From contig JAFXBE010000009.1 in the NCBI GenBank assembly GCA_017516765.1, positions 1 to 48,084 of the forward strand: a stretch of DNA of 48,084 nucleotides, written 5' to 3'. The stretch comes from Clostridia bacterium (GTDB taxonomy: Bacteria > Bacillota > Clostridia > Christensenellales > Aristaeellaceae). Position numbers and translations under genes: made by a program. Positions 8,782 through 17,500 of the stretch are shown one piece after another (within the stretch, counting starts at the first letter, position 1; every line of letters begins with the position of its first letter). Below the pieces are notes generated by a model. The model was not told where the DNA came from, did not search any database, and was given only the letters and a program-made list of their open reading frames with translations.

Positions 8782-9960
8782 ATGAAACGTACCGGGATCC
8801 GTCTTTGCACCCTGCTGCTCTGCTGCGCGCTGGTCTGCACCGCCGCAGCGGCAGAAGCCCCCTTTTCCTTTACCCGCGAAATGGTAGAGAAAACCTTTAT
8901 GGATACGGGCAATACCGAACGCCTGCATGCCGCCATCACCAAGGCCAAAAATGGCGAAACCGTGACCATCGCTTATCTGGGCGGCTCCATCACCGAGGGC
9001 GCATTGGCGCAGCCCCAGCAGACCAAGTGCTATGCCTACCTGTCTGCCCAGGCTTTTGCCAAGCGGTTCATGCCCGACCCCTCCAAACTGAACTATGTGA
9101 ACGCCGGCATCTCCGGCACCCCGTCCCTGCTGGGCATCACCCGTCTGGAAGCGGATGTGCTGAGCCATGAGCCGGATATCGTGTTCGTGGAGTTTGCCGT
9201 AAACGATTCCGGCGACAACGTAAGCCAGAGCACCTACGAAAGCCTGCTGCGCCAGCTGCTCAACGCCGAGTGCAAGCCCGCGGTTATTCTGGTGTTCACC
9301 GTGCTCAGCGGCGGCAATTCCTGTCAGGAGCATATGTCCAAGCTGGGCGCCCACTATAAGCTGGGCATGATCAGTGTCAAGAATGCCATCTGGCCGGAGA
9401 TCGAAGCCGGAAACATGGTCTGGAGCGATTATTCCGCCGACTATGTGCATCCCAACAACGCCGGCCACGCCTTTATGGCGGATGCCATCGACTATTATTT
9501 TGAACTGGCAGAGCAGGTGGCTCCCGAACCCTATGCCATGCCCAAGTTCGTACGCATCGGTAACCTGCTGGAGGGGCTGGAGAACATCCGCCACGGCGAC
9601 AGACGCATCGTATCCACCGGCGGTTTCCCCATCGGGCCGGTATCCTGCTACAGCTATCACATGGGCTGGCACCACAAGGGTCTGATCGACGGCAAGGATC
9701 CCATTGTGCTCAACGTGGAAGGCGTGCGCATGACCTTTGCCTTCAAACAGATGAAGGATACCAAGTGGGGCAGCGCAGAGGTATGGGTGGACGGCGAATA
9801 CAAAGTGACCCTGCCCGGCTATGCCGACAATGCCTGGGGCAATGTGCAGACCCAGTTGGTCAGTTTTTCCGGCAAAGGCAGCCATACGGTGGAGATCCGT
9901 ATGGCGGAGGGTGACGAAGGCAAGACCTTCCAGCTGCTGGATATGGCCATCGTGCCCTGA
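8782..9960 (+). CDS. Secreted SGNH/GDSL-family hydrolase (probable carbohydrate esterase)
   Basis: 392 residues with a signal peptide ending near AAA-E (about residue 26) and an AGGAAGGA ribosome binding site. The hydrolase domain covers about 35-260. The nucleophile is Ser69 in GGSITEG, the oxyanion region is NAGISGT, block III is VEFAVND, and the Asp220/His223 pair lies in DYVHPNNAGH. Residues 265-392 form a beta-rich C-terminal module ending in a strand pattern common to carbohydrate-binding jelly rolls. SGNH enzymes with the GGSIT signature are often acetylesterases acting on plant cell-wall polysaccharides, which fits the neighbouring GH3 and pectinase genes. The ester substrate is not determined. 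Confidence 0.85.
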   Translation: MKRTGIRLCTLLLCCALVCTAAAAEAPFSFTREMVEKTFMDTGNTERLHAAITKAKNGETVTIAYLGGSITEGALAQPQQTKCYAYLSAQAFAKRFMPDPSKLNYVNAGISGTPSLLGITRLEADVLSHEPDIVFVEFAVNDSGDNVSQSTYESLLRQLLNAECKPAVILVFTVLSGGNSCQEHMSKLGAHYKLGMISVKNAIWPEIEAGNMVWSDYSADYVHPNNAGHAFMADAIDYYFELAEQVAPEPYAMPKFVRIGNLLEGLENIRHGDRRIVSTGGFPIGPVSCYSYHMGWHHKGLIDGKDPIVLNVEGVRMTFAFKQMKDTKWGSAEVWVDGEYKVTLPGYADNAWGNVQTQLVSFSGKGSHTVEIRMAEGDEGKTFQLLDMAIVP

Positions 9961-9967
9961 TGATCAG

Positions 9968-9993
9968 AAAACGCTGCCCCCCGGCGGCGTTTT
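9968..9993 (+). terminator. Terminator of the SGNH hydrolase gene
   Basis: An AAAACGC/GCGTTTT stem extended by T-G, G-C, C-G and C-G pairs, with a CCCC loop and ending in a T run, lies between the esterase and the ammonia-lyase genes. Confidence 0.8.
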
Positions 9994-10032
9994 CTCTGAG
10001 TGTCGATCTTTGCATTCAGGAAGGAAAATGTT

Positions 10033-11235
10033 ATGGAGAAGCTCCGGTGGATTCCCAATCAGCTACCTGCCTTCGAAGAAGATGACTGCCTTCTGATGGA
10101 TCCCCTCCGGATCGCACAGGTGCGGGCATTCCACGAAAGCATCCCCGGCTATCTGCCCACCCCGCTGCACAGCCTGCAGCATACCGCTGCCGCACTCGGG
10201 CTTGGCGGGCTGTATGTAAAGGACGAAAGCAAACGTTTCGGGCTCAATGCCTTCAAGGTGCTGGGCAGCAGCTATGCCATTGCCCGCTATGCGGCGCAGA
10301 AGACCGGCAGGGAGATGGGGCAGATCGGTTTTCAGACTCTTACCGATCCGCAGCTGAAGCGGGAGATGGGGGAGACCGTGTTTTTCACTGCCACCGACGG
10401 CAACCATGGTCGCGGGGTGGCATGGGCAGCCAACCGTCTGGGGCAGCGCGCTGTGGTGCGAATGCCCGCAGGCACGGCAATGAGCCGTCTGGAAAACATC
10501 CGCAAAGAGGGCGCAGAGGTTACCATCGAAGCCATGAATTACGACGATTGTGTTCGTCTGGCAGCGCAGCAGGCAGTCAAGACCCCGGGCGGAGTCCTGA
10601 TGCAGGATACTGCATGGGAGGGCTACGAGCAGATCCCCGGTTGGATCATGCAGGGCTACGGTACCATGGCAGCGGAAGCCGCCGATCAGCTGCCCGAGCC
10701 TCCGACCCATGTGTTTCTGCAGGCCGGGGTGGGATCGATGGCGGGAGCGGTTGCTGGGTATCTGGTCAAACGTTACCCGGATGCGCCGCCCAGGATCATT
10801 GTGGTGGAAGCCGCTGCTGCAGATTGCCACTACCGCAGCGCTCTGCGGGGCGATGGACAGACGGCAGTGGTAGAGGGCGAAATGCCCACCATGATGGCAG
10901 GTCTTGCCTGCGGCGAGCCAAACCCGCTTTCCTGGCGCATCCTGCGCAGGCATGCCGGTGCGTTTGTCAGCTGTCCGGATTGGGTGTCTGCACTGGGCAT
11001 GCGCATGCTGGCGGCACCGGCGGCTGGCGATCCTGCCATGGTGTCAGGCGAGAGCGGTGCGGTGGGCATGGGGCTGGTCGCTGCCATCATGCAGGGCAGC
11101 AGCGGGCTCAAAGAAGCGTTGGGCATGGATAAAACCAGCTGTGTACTGCTGTTTTCTACCGAGGGCGATACCGATCCGGTCAATTACCGTCGGGTCGTCC
11201 GGGACGGTGTGCGCAGTTTCGAAACAGAACAGTAA
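10033..11235 (+). CDS. dpaL: Diaminopropionate ammonia-lyase
   Basis: 400 residues. I choose the ATG at 10033 because AGGAAGGA sits at normal spacing; the frame is open further upstream. It is a fold-type II PLP enzyme. The PLP lysine is Lys75 in NAFKVLG, DGNHGRG forms part of the substrate loop, and QAGVGSMAGA is the phosphate-binding loop. The overall order matches the YgeX/DpaL family (about 400 residues), which converts 2,3-diaminopropionate to pyruvate and ammonia through a 2-aminoacrylate intermediate in the cytosol. A RidA gene follows after 48 bp. No promoter is obvious in the 70 bp upstream and a terminator precedes it. Confidence 0.9.
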   Translation: MEKLRWIPNQLPAFEEDDCLLMDPLRIAQVRAFHESIPGYLPTPLHSLQHTAAALGLGGLYVKDESKRFGLNAFKVLGSSYAIARYAAQKTGREMGQIGFQTLTDPQLKREMGETVFFTATDGNHGRGVAWAANRLGQRAVVRMPAGTAMSRLENIRKEGAEVTIEAMNYDDCVRLAAQQAVKTPGGVLMQDTAWEGYEQIPGWIMQGYGTMAAEAADQLPEPPTHVFLQAGVGSMAGAVAGYLVKRYPDAPPRIIVVEAAAADCHYRSALRGDGQTAVVEGEMPTMMAGLACGEPNPLSWRILRRHAGAFVSCPDWVSALGMRMLAAPAAGDPAMVSGESGAVGMGLVAAIMQGSSGLKEALGMDKTSCVLLFSTEGDTDPVNYRRVVRDGVRSFETEQ

Positions 11236-11283
11236 CAATTGTCATCATACCCCGGAATATATGAACACAGGAGGACAACGAAC

Positions 11284-11658
11284 ATGAAACAGACCATTCG
11301 TACCGAAAAAGCTCCCGCAGCCATCGGCCCCTATTCGCAGGCGCAGAAAGTGGGCGATTTCATCTTTACCAGCGGTCAGCTGGGCATTGATATGGAAACA
11401 GGCAAGCTGGCAGAGGGCGTGGAAGCGCAGGCGCATGCTGCCATGAAGAATCTTGGACAGATCCTTGCGGCTGCAGGCGCAGGCTATGCCAGCATTCTCA
11501 AAACCACGGTCTTTGTAAAGGATCTGGCAGACTTTGCGAAGGTGAATCAGGTTTATGCCGGTTACTTTGAAGGCGATTGCCCTGCCCGCAGCTGCGTACA
11601 GGTGGCGGCTTTGCCCCTGGGCGGTCTGGTGGAGATCGAGGCCATTGCCAGGATCTGA
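11284..11658 (+). CDS. ridA: RidA family enamine/imine deaminase
   Basis: 124 residues, with AGGAGG before the ATG at 11284. It is a full-length RidA (YjgF/YER057c/UK114) protein: the N-terminal AIGPYSQA motif, FTSGQLG, KTTVFVKDL, and the active-site Arg in CPARSCVQV followed by VEIEAIA. RidA proteins hydrolyse reactive 2-aminoacrylate and related imines released by PLP enzymes. Its position directly behind a 2-aminoacrylate-forming ammonia-lyase makes a detoxifying or finishing role in the same pathway very likely. Confidence 0.95.
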   Translation: MKQTIRTEKAPAAIGPYSQAQKVGDFIFTSGQLGIDMETGKLAEGVEAQAHAAMKNLGQILAAAGAGYASILKTTVFVKDLADFAKVNQVYAGYFEGDCPARSCVQVAALPLGGLVEIEAIARI

Positions 11659-11690
11659 ACAAAAATATTACGGTTTTGTAACGTAAATAC

Positions 11691-11719
11691 TTGACATCGT
11701 TAATAATTTACCCTACAAT
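11691..11719 (+). promoter_or_regulatory. Promoter of the peptidoglycan-binding protein gene
   Basis: TTGACA (11691-11696) and TACAAT (11714-11719) with a 17-bp spacer. Just upstream lies a TTACG...CGTAA inverted repeat that could be an operator. Confidence 0.75.
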
Positions 11720-11742
11720 ATGGAATGGTAACAAAGCGAAAG

Positions 11743-11785
11743 GTGCGCAGTGTTGCGGAAAACCGTTTTCCGCTGCCGGGCGCAC
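11743..11785 (+). promoter_or_regulatory. 5'-UTR stem-loop before the peptidoglycan-binding protein gene
   Basis: In the short leader after the promoter, GCGGAAAA (11755-11762) pairs perfectly with TTTTCCGC (11766-11773). An outer GTGCGC/GCGCAC pair (11743-11748/11780-11785) encloses two internal loops. There is no T run, so it is not a terminator. It may stabilise the mRNA or bind a ligand; I match it to no known class. Confidence 0.45.
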
Positions 11786-11813
11786 AAACCATATGCCTTT
11801 TGGAGGGTGCACG

Positions 11814-14405
11814 ATGCAGCGCAGTCAGTCTCTGATCCGTCTGGTAGCAGCCGTACTGCTTACGGTATTGCTTTTTGTAGCCGTTGTTCCGGCGTTTGCC
11901 GCTTCTTATCCGTACGACACTGTCAGTATGGATGATGTGAATCTGCGCAAGCGCGCCAGCGGCAGCTCTGTGGTTCTTGCCAGAATCGCTGTCGGCGACC
12001 CCATCCGCGTGCTGGGCAAGAGCGGCGCATATTACAAGGTGGAATACAAGGGACAGGTCGGCTATGCCATGTGCGTGTACGTGGATGGTCTGGATCCCAG
12101 TCCCGATCCCAGTCCCGATCCCTCCATCCGGCTGGATCCGCCCTCTGCCATCAGCACCTACCCCTACAACACCACAGTTGCCGGAATGGTCAAGATGCGC
12201 AAGAAGGCTGTTGCGGATGCCGAGGTGATCCGCACCCTGCTGCCCGGCGCAGCCGTGGAAGTGATCGATGTGGATGTAAACGGCTTTGCCAAGATCAAGA
12301 ACGAGGGCAAGACCGGTTATGTGGTCGCCGGGTATCTGAATCTGGCAGATATTCCGCTGCCTACCCCCACCCCTGCGCCCACGGTGCATCCGGATGCGCT
12401 CAAGTATACCACCGTTGCCAGCGGCGATGCCAACCCCACCGTCAAGACCCTGCAGCTTGCGCTGATCGAGCTTGGCTATCTGGAAGACGGAGATGCCGAC
12501 GGCAAGTTCGGCGCCAAGACCGAAAAGGCGCTCAAGCTGTTCCAGAAGCGTAACGGTCTTAAGCAGACCGGTACCGCCGATCAGGAACTGCAGCTGCTGC
12601 TTTATGAAGGCAAACCCAAGAACAAGCAGGGCTACCGCAAGGTGCTCAAGACCTGCGCCCCTGTGGGTACCCCCTATATCTACGAAAACTCCCGCGGCGA
12701 GGCGGTCGGTCGTGCCCAGACCCGTCTTGAGGAGCTTGGCTATTACGCAGGCGAGATCAACGACCTGAACGACAAAGCCACCCAGACCGCCATCAAGGCC
12801 TTTGAGGCCAAGCACGGTCTGATGCAGGACGGCGAGCTGGATCCCGCCGACCAGAACATTCTCTACAGCGCAGCCGCCATGAGCGCATCCGTGGTCGTTA
12901 CCCCTGCACCCAGCCCCACGCCTGCGCCCCCTGCCGGCATCGTACGCCCCGGCGATAAGAGTGACGATGCGCTCAAAGTGCAAGAGCGTCTGAAGGAGCT
13001 TGGCTACTACGACGGTCAGCTGGACGGCTCCTTCGGTACGGGCAGCATAAGCGCTATGAAGGCTTTCCAGAAAAAGAACGGTCTGAATCCCGACGGTATT
13101 TGCGGCGTGAAGACCCGCGCCGTGCTCTTTGCGCCCCATCCCGTATATGCTGTGCCCACCGTTGCCCCCGGCTCCGGCGAGGAGGATACCTCCGCAGGCA
13201 GCGGCAGCGGCTACCCCGAGATCACCGAAGAAAACACCATCCTGATCATGGCGGGTTCCCGCGGCGATATGGTGCTGCAGCTACAGAAGCGTCTGCAGGA
13301 ACTGGGCTACTATTCCTCCCGTCTGGACGGTGTCTGCCTCAGCGACGATCTGACAGCTATCCGCAATTTCCAGAGCGCAAACGGTCTCAAGGTAGACGGC
13401 AAGGCCGGATACGCCACCCAGAAGCTGCTCTACAGCGATGAGGCCGTGCGCGGCAATGCTGTGATCACCACCAGCGTGACCCTGCGCTACGGCAGCACAG
13501 GCACCGAGGTTTCCAATCTTCAGAACCGCCTGATCGCGCTCGGTTATCTGACCGGCAGCGCAGATGGTCAGTTCGGCAAAGCCACCCGCGATGCCCTGAT
13601 CGCCTTCCAGAAAGCCAACGGTCTGGTACGCGACGGCGTGGCGGGCACCAAAACACTGGAAGCCCTCCGGTCCTCTTCCGTTGTTACCAACACCGTAAAC
13701 ACCGACGAGACCCTGCGTCTGGGCTCTGTCAGCGAGGCTGTTACCGCATTGCAGAACCGGCTGATCACCCTCGGGTACCTGACCGGAAAGGCAGACGGCA
13801 CTTTCGGCACAAAGACCAACCTTGCGCTGATCGCTTTCCAGAACGCCAACAAGCTCACCCCGGACGGTATTGCGGGTGTTAAGACTCTGAAGAAGCTGAA
13901 CAACCCCAATGCCGTATCCGCCGCCGGTACCGGCAGCACCACCGGCGCATTGCAGGTGGGCACCATTCCCGCAAGCAGCGTACGCTACGCCAACTGGTAT
14001 ACCGAAGTGCGCACCAAGGCCCGTACCTATCCCAATGCCACGGTCTACGACTTTACCAACGGCATCTCCTGGCGGGTGAACATCTTCTCCAACGGCGCGC
14101 ATGCCGATGCCGAGCCTGTTACCGCAGAGGATACCGCCAACATGAACCGTGCTTTCGGCGGCAAGACCACCTGGACGCCCAAGGCCGTCTGGGTCGTGTT
14201 CAGCGATGGAACGGTCTACATGGCTTCCACGCATAACACGCCCCACGAGGTATACCACAATAAGAACAACAATTTCGACGGTCACCTGTGCATCCATTTC
14301 CCCCGTACGCAGGCGCAGGTGGAGTCTATCGGACCGTATGCCACCTCTCACCAGAAGACGATCGAGCTGGGTTGGGAAGCCACCCTGCAGCGCGCCGGAA
14401 AGTGA
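11814..14405 (+). CDS. Exported SH3 / six-fold peptidoglycan-binding repeat protein with Cys/His C-terminal domain
   Basis: I start at the ATG at 11814 (TGGAGGG before it), giving 863 residues with a signal peptide ending AFA. Two SH3-like domains (about 31-90 and 113-180) are linked by a Pro-Ser-Asp repeat. Six PG_binding_1 repeats follow, at about 200-264, 296-352, 381-439, 480-540, 560-619 and 635-694, each with the L-x-x-L-G-Y-Y and AFQ-x-x-NGL pattern. Pro/Thr-rich linkers separate some of them. Residues about 720-863 form a separate domain with HNTPHEVYHNKNNNFDGH and His824, Cys826 and His828, so it has candidate catalytic residues. This C-terminal domain occurs on clostridial wall proteins and resembles a cysteine transpeptidase or hydrolase, but I cannot assign a reaction. 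A role in wall binding or remodelling at the cell surface is likely. Confidence 0.88.
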   Translation: MQRSQSLIRLVAAVLLTVLLFVAVVPAFAASYPYDTVSMDDVNLRKRASGSSVVLARIAVGDPIRVLGKSGAYYKVEYKGQVGYAMCVYVDGLDPSPDPSPDPSIRLDPPSAISTYPYNTTVAGMVKMRKKAVADAEVIRTLLPGAAVEVIDVDVNGFAKIKNEGKTGYVVAGYLNLADIPLPTPTPAPTVHPDALKYTTVASGDANPTVKTLQLALIELGYLEDGDADGKFGAKTEKALKLFQKRNGLKQTGTADQELQLLLYEGKPKNKQGYRKVLKTCAPVGTPYIYENSRGEAVGRAQTRLEELGYYAGEINDLNDKATQTAIKAFEAKHGLMQDGELDPADQNILYSAAAMSASVVVTPAPSPTPAPPAGIVRPGDKSDDALKVQERLKELGYYDGQLDGSFGTGSISAMKAFQKKNGLNPDGICGVKTRAVLFAPHPVYAVPTVAPGSGEEDTSAGSGSGYPEITEENTILIMAGSRGDMVLQLQKRLQELGYYSSRLDGVCLSDDLTAIRNFQSANGLKVDGKAGYATQKLLYSDEAVRGNAVITTSVTLRYGSTGTEVSNLQNRLIALGYLTGSADGQFGKATRDALIAFQKANGLVRDGVAGTKTLEALRSSSVVTNTVNTDETLRLGSVSEAVTALQNRLITLGYLTGKADGTFGTKTNLALIAFQNANKLTPDGIAGVKTLKKLNNPNAVSAAGTGSTTGALQVGTIPASSVRYANWYTEVRTKARTYPNATVYDFTNGISWRVNIFSNGAHADAEPVTAEDTANMNRAFGGKTTWTPKAVWVVFSDGTVYMASTHNTPHEVYHNKNNNFDGHLCIHFPRTQAQVESIGPYATSHQKTIELGWEATLQRAGK

Positions 14406-14426
14406 GCTGTAGCAATCGAATCGACC

Positions 14427-14458
14427 AAAACGCCGGATGCATGTGCATCCGGCGTTTT
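14427..14458 (+). terminator. Terminator of the peptidoglycan-binding protein gene
   Basis: A 15-bp near-perfect inverted repeat, AAAACGCCGGATGCA (14427-14441) with its complement (14444-14458), ends in TTTT. Confidence 0.85.
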
Positions 14459-14519
14459 GCTGCATTGGCGAGAATGGAAGCGTTATCCGCTTCATGCAGC
14501 TTTAGGACAAAAATGGTGG

Positions 14520-14547
14520 TTGAAATGTGACGGAAATGTGGTAAAAT
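14520..14547 (+). promoter_or_regulatory. Promoter of the PL9-CE12 gene
   Basis: TTGAAA (14520-14525) and TAAAAT (14542-14547) with a 16-bp spacer, 50 bp before the start codon. Confidence 0.5.
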
Positions 14548-14597
14548 TGTTCTGTAAGCACTTTCAACAATCGTGCGTTTCGGAAAGGAGCATAACC

Positions 14598-17500
14598 ATG
14601 AAGCGTGCCTGTCTGTTATTTTTCTGTACACTGCTGGTGTTCGGGGGTCTCCTGTCTGTCCATGCAGAAGCAGCCGACCAAAGCTTCACCTTCCTCTTCA
14701 GCCCCGATGGGGCAGAACGGGCGGCAGGGCAGTATGGTGCGGTCACCGTGCTGGAAGCAATGTCCGACAAGGGAAAGACAGTAACCGTCGATGGCGTTGT
14801 CTACCCGGCGGTACAGGGTTCCAACAATCCCAAGACAGAAGGTTCCAACGCCAAGGGCTCTGTGCCGGATGGCGGCGCAGCCGTCAGCGTTACGGCTCCT
14901 GCGGATGGTGTGATCACAGTATACGGCGTCAACGGCACCAACTCCGGCGACGGGACGCCCAAAACCTTCTGGGTGGTGCCTGTGGGCGGCGAAGCCTATA
15001 CGGTCGCCAAGGCGGGCGAGATCGCTGTCAAATATACGGCAAAAGCGGGGGAGACCGTGTGGTTCTATGCCGCCGGTTCCAAGTTCCAGTATGGCGCGGT
15101 CACCTTTGTTGATGCTGCTTTTGCTCCCGCAGAGGATCCCTCTGCCCAGGATGAGCGCCCGTGGCAATTCGTCCGCTTCGGCCCCTCCACCTCCGATGCT
15201 GCCAACCGTGCAGAAGACGGTGCGGATATCGCTGAGTCGGTAACGCTGTATTCCTGCACCTTCGATGCCAACGGCGATATCGTCAAGAAGGGCGGTAAGT
15301 TTGTTGCCGATGCCCCCGCAGACGGTGAATCCTTCTACTATACCACCATTGATCCTACCCAGGAAAACTTCTGCCTCATGGCCGATGTTACCGTCGATTA
15401 TCTCAACCCTACCCCCGATGGGCAGGAAGGCTTTGCCCTCATGCTCCGGGACAGCATCTCCGGCTCCGGCAGCTATTATTCCAACACGGTTTCTGTGGCG
15501 GCCTCCAAGCTGCGGGTAAGCGGTAAGGATACCAAGGGCGTGCTGGGTACCCGCAATTACTCCGGCATCGTATCCAACGAGGATGCGGCAAAGAACGCAG
15601 TCGTTGAGACCCGCCTTGCCTTTACCGCCGACCCGGAAGATCTTGTCACGCAGGGGACGACCTACCGCGTTTGTCTGGAAAAGACATCTTCCGCCTATAT
15701 TACCAGACAGTATGCCATTAACGAAGATGGCTCCACCGGCGATCTGCTGGGCGAGCATATCCAGTATATCCCCGCCAAGGATCCCGAAGCGGTATCCGTC
15801 TCCTCCTACGCCGAGCTGGACGACCCCATGTGCGTGCAGGAGCCCAATACGGCCTATCTGGCATTGGTCACCGCCCGTGGTATCAATGCTACCTTCTCCA
15901 ATATCTCCTTCACCGTAAGCCCGTGGAAGGCCGAAGAATGGAAGGTGCAGCCTACCTCCTATGTAAAGACCCAGTGCGTGATCCGTTCCGGCGAAAGCAT
16001 GGCTGAGGAGGATTACAGGCTGGTATTCCGCACCAACGCCGACGGCGTTGCCGATGTGATGGTGGACGAGATCCCCGTTGCGCAGCAGATCCCCGTTACT
16101 GCCAACGAAGAGGTGAAGGTCTCCTGCCCCGTAAGCACCGATATGGCGGTTATCTCCGTGGCATTTACCCCGGATGCGGATTTTGCTTTCTCCCGCTTTG
16201 AAAAGCTGGAAAGCTACGATACCAAGACTGCTCTGGTGCTGGTATTCAAGCGCACGTTGGGCAAAGACGGCACCATCTATGTTACCCCCGAGGGCAAAGA
16301 AAACAACGGCGGCACCTCCTTTGAGGATGCGGTGAATCTGCAGACCGCCCTCAACTATGCAGCCGCCGGGCAGACTGTACTGCTCAAAAGCGGCGTGTAT
16401 GAATTCTCCTACCGCACGCTGAACATCTCCCGGGGTCGCGACGGCACGCAGGATGCCCCCATCGTCCTGACCACTGACGGCGGTTTTGCCACGCTGGATT
16501 TCAAAGGCACGGGCATGGGCTTCAGCGCAGCGGGCGACTGGTGGCATATGAGCCGCCTGAACATCTGCAACACTGCGCCGCTGGAGAAGGGCATGACCCT
16601 TTCCGGCAGCCATAATGTGTTGGAAAGCATGAATTTCTACAACAACGGCACAACCGGTTTGCAGCTTTCCGGTTCCAGCAGCGATACCATCGCCGCATGG
16701 CCTGCCCACAACACTGTTATCAACTGTACGGCCATGAACAACGGCGATCCCGGCTATGAGGATGCCGACGGCTTCGCTCCCAAGCTCACCTGCGGCGAAG
16801 GAAATGTGTTCATCGGCTGCATTGCAGCCTACAATGCCGACGATGGCTGGGATCTGTTCGCCAAGTCCGCAACCGGCCCCATCGGCAAAGTGGAGATCCG
16901 TGGCTGTGCCGCCTACCGCAACGGCTACCTGATGGTCAAGCCCGGCAGCACCAAGAGCAACATTCTGTTTGCAGACATTGCCGTGGATGAGAACGGTTCC
17001 CTGTCCTTTACCGGCGAGGATATCACCGCTGTGGAAGCCGGCAACGGCAACGGTTTCAAGCTGGGAGGCACCAACATTCCCGGCGGGCACAGGCTGATCA
17101 ATTCCATCGCGTGGGAAAACAAGCAGAAGGGCATCGATGCCAACTCCTGCCCGGATGTAAAGGTGTACGATTGTACTTCCTTCAACAATGGTTCCCACAA
17201 CATTGCCCTGTATACCGGCAGCAAGGATGCCAAGACCGGCTATGAGGCCGAAGGCGTGCTGTCCTTCCGCACCGGAGCCGGTGCAGAGGATAACCTGAAG
17301 CTGCAGAAGCAGTCCTCCTTTGCCGTATACAATGATACCAACCACTACTGGCCGGGTAGCGGCGATGTATCCGCAGACTGGTTCCTGTCGCTGGATACCT
17401 CTGTGATCCCCACCCGGCTTGCCAACGGAGGCATTGATATGCACGATCTGCTGCTTTTGACCGAGGAAGCCCGCACCCACGACAGCGGCGCACAGGGCGC

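Noticed and set aside
11743..11785. c-di-AMP or c-di-GMP riboswitch before the wall-binding protein
   Set aside because: Such elements often precede wall enzymes, but the leader is too short and lacks their core motifs; only a simple stem-loop is supported.
12080..12125. CRISPR-like or minisatellite repeat
   Set aside because: The short CCCAGTCCCGAT repeats encode the Pro-Ser-Asp linker of the wall-binding protein; no CRISPR array is seen in the window.
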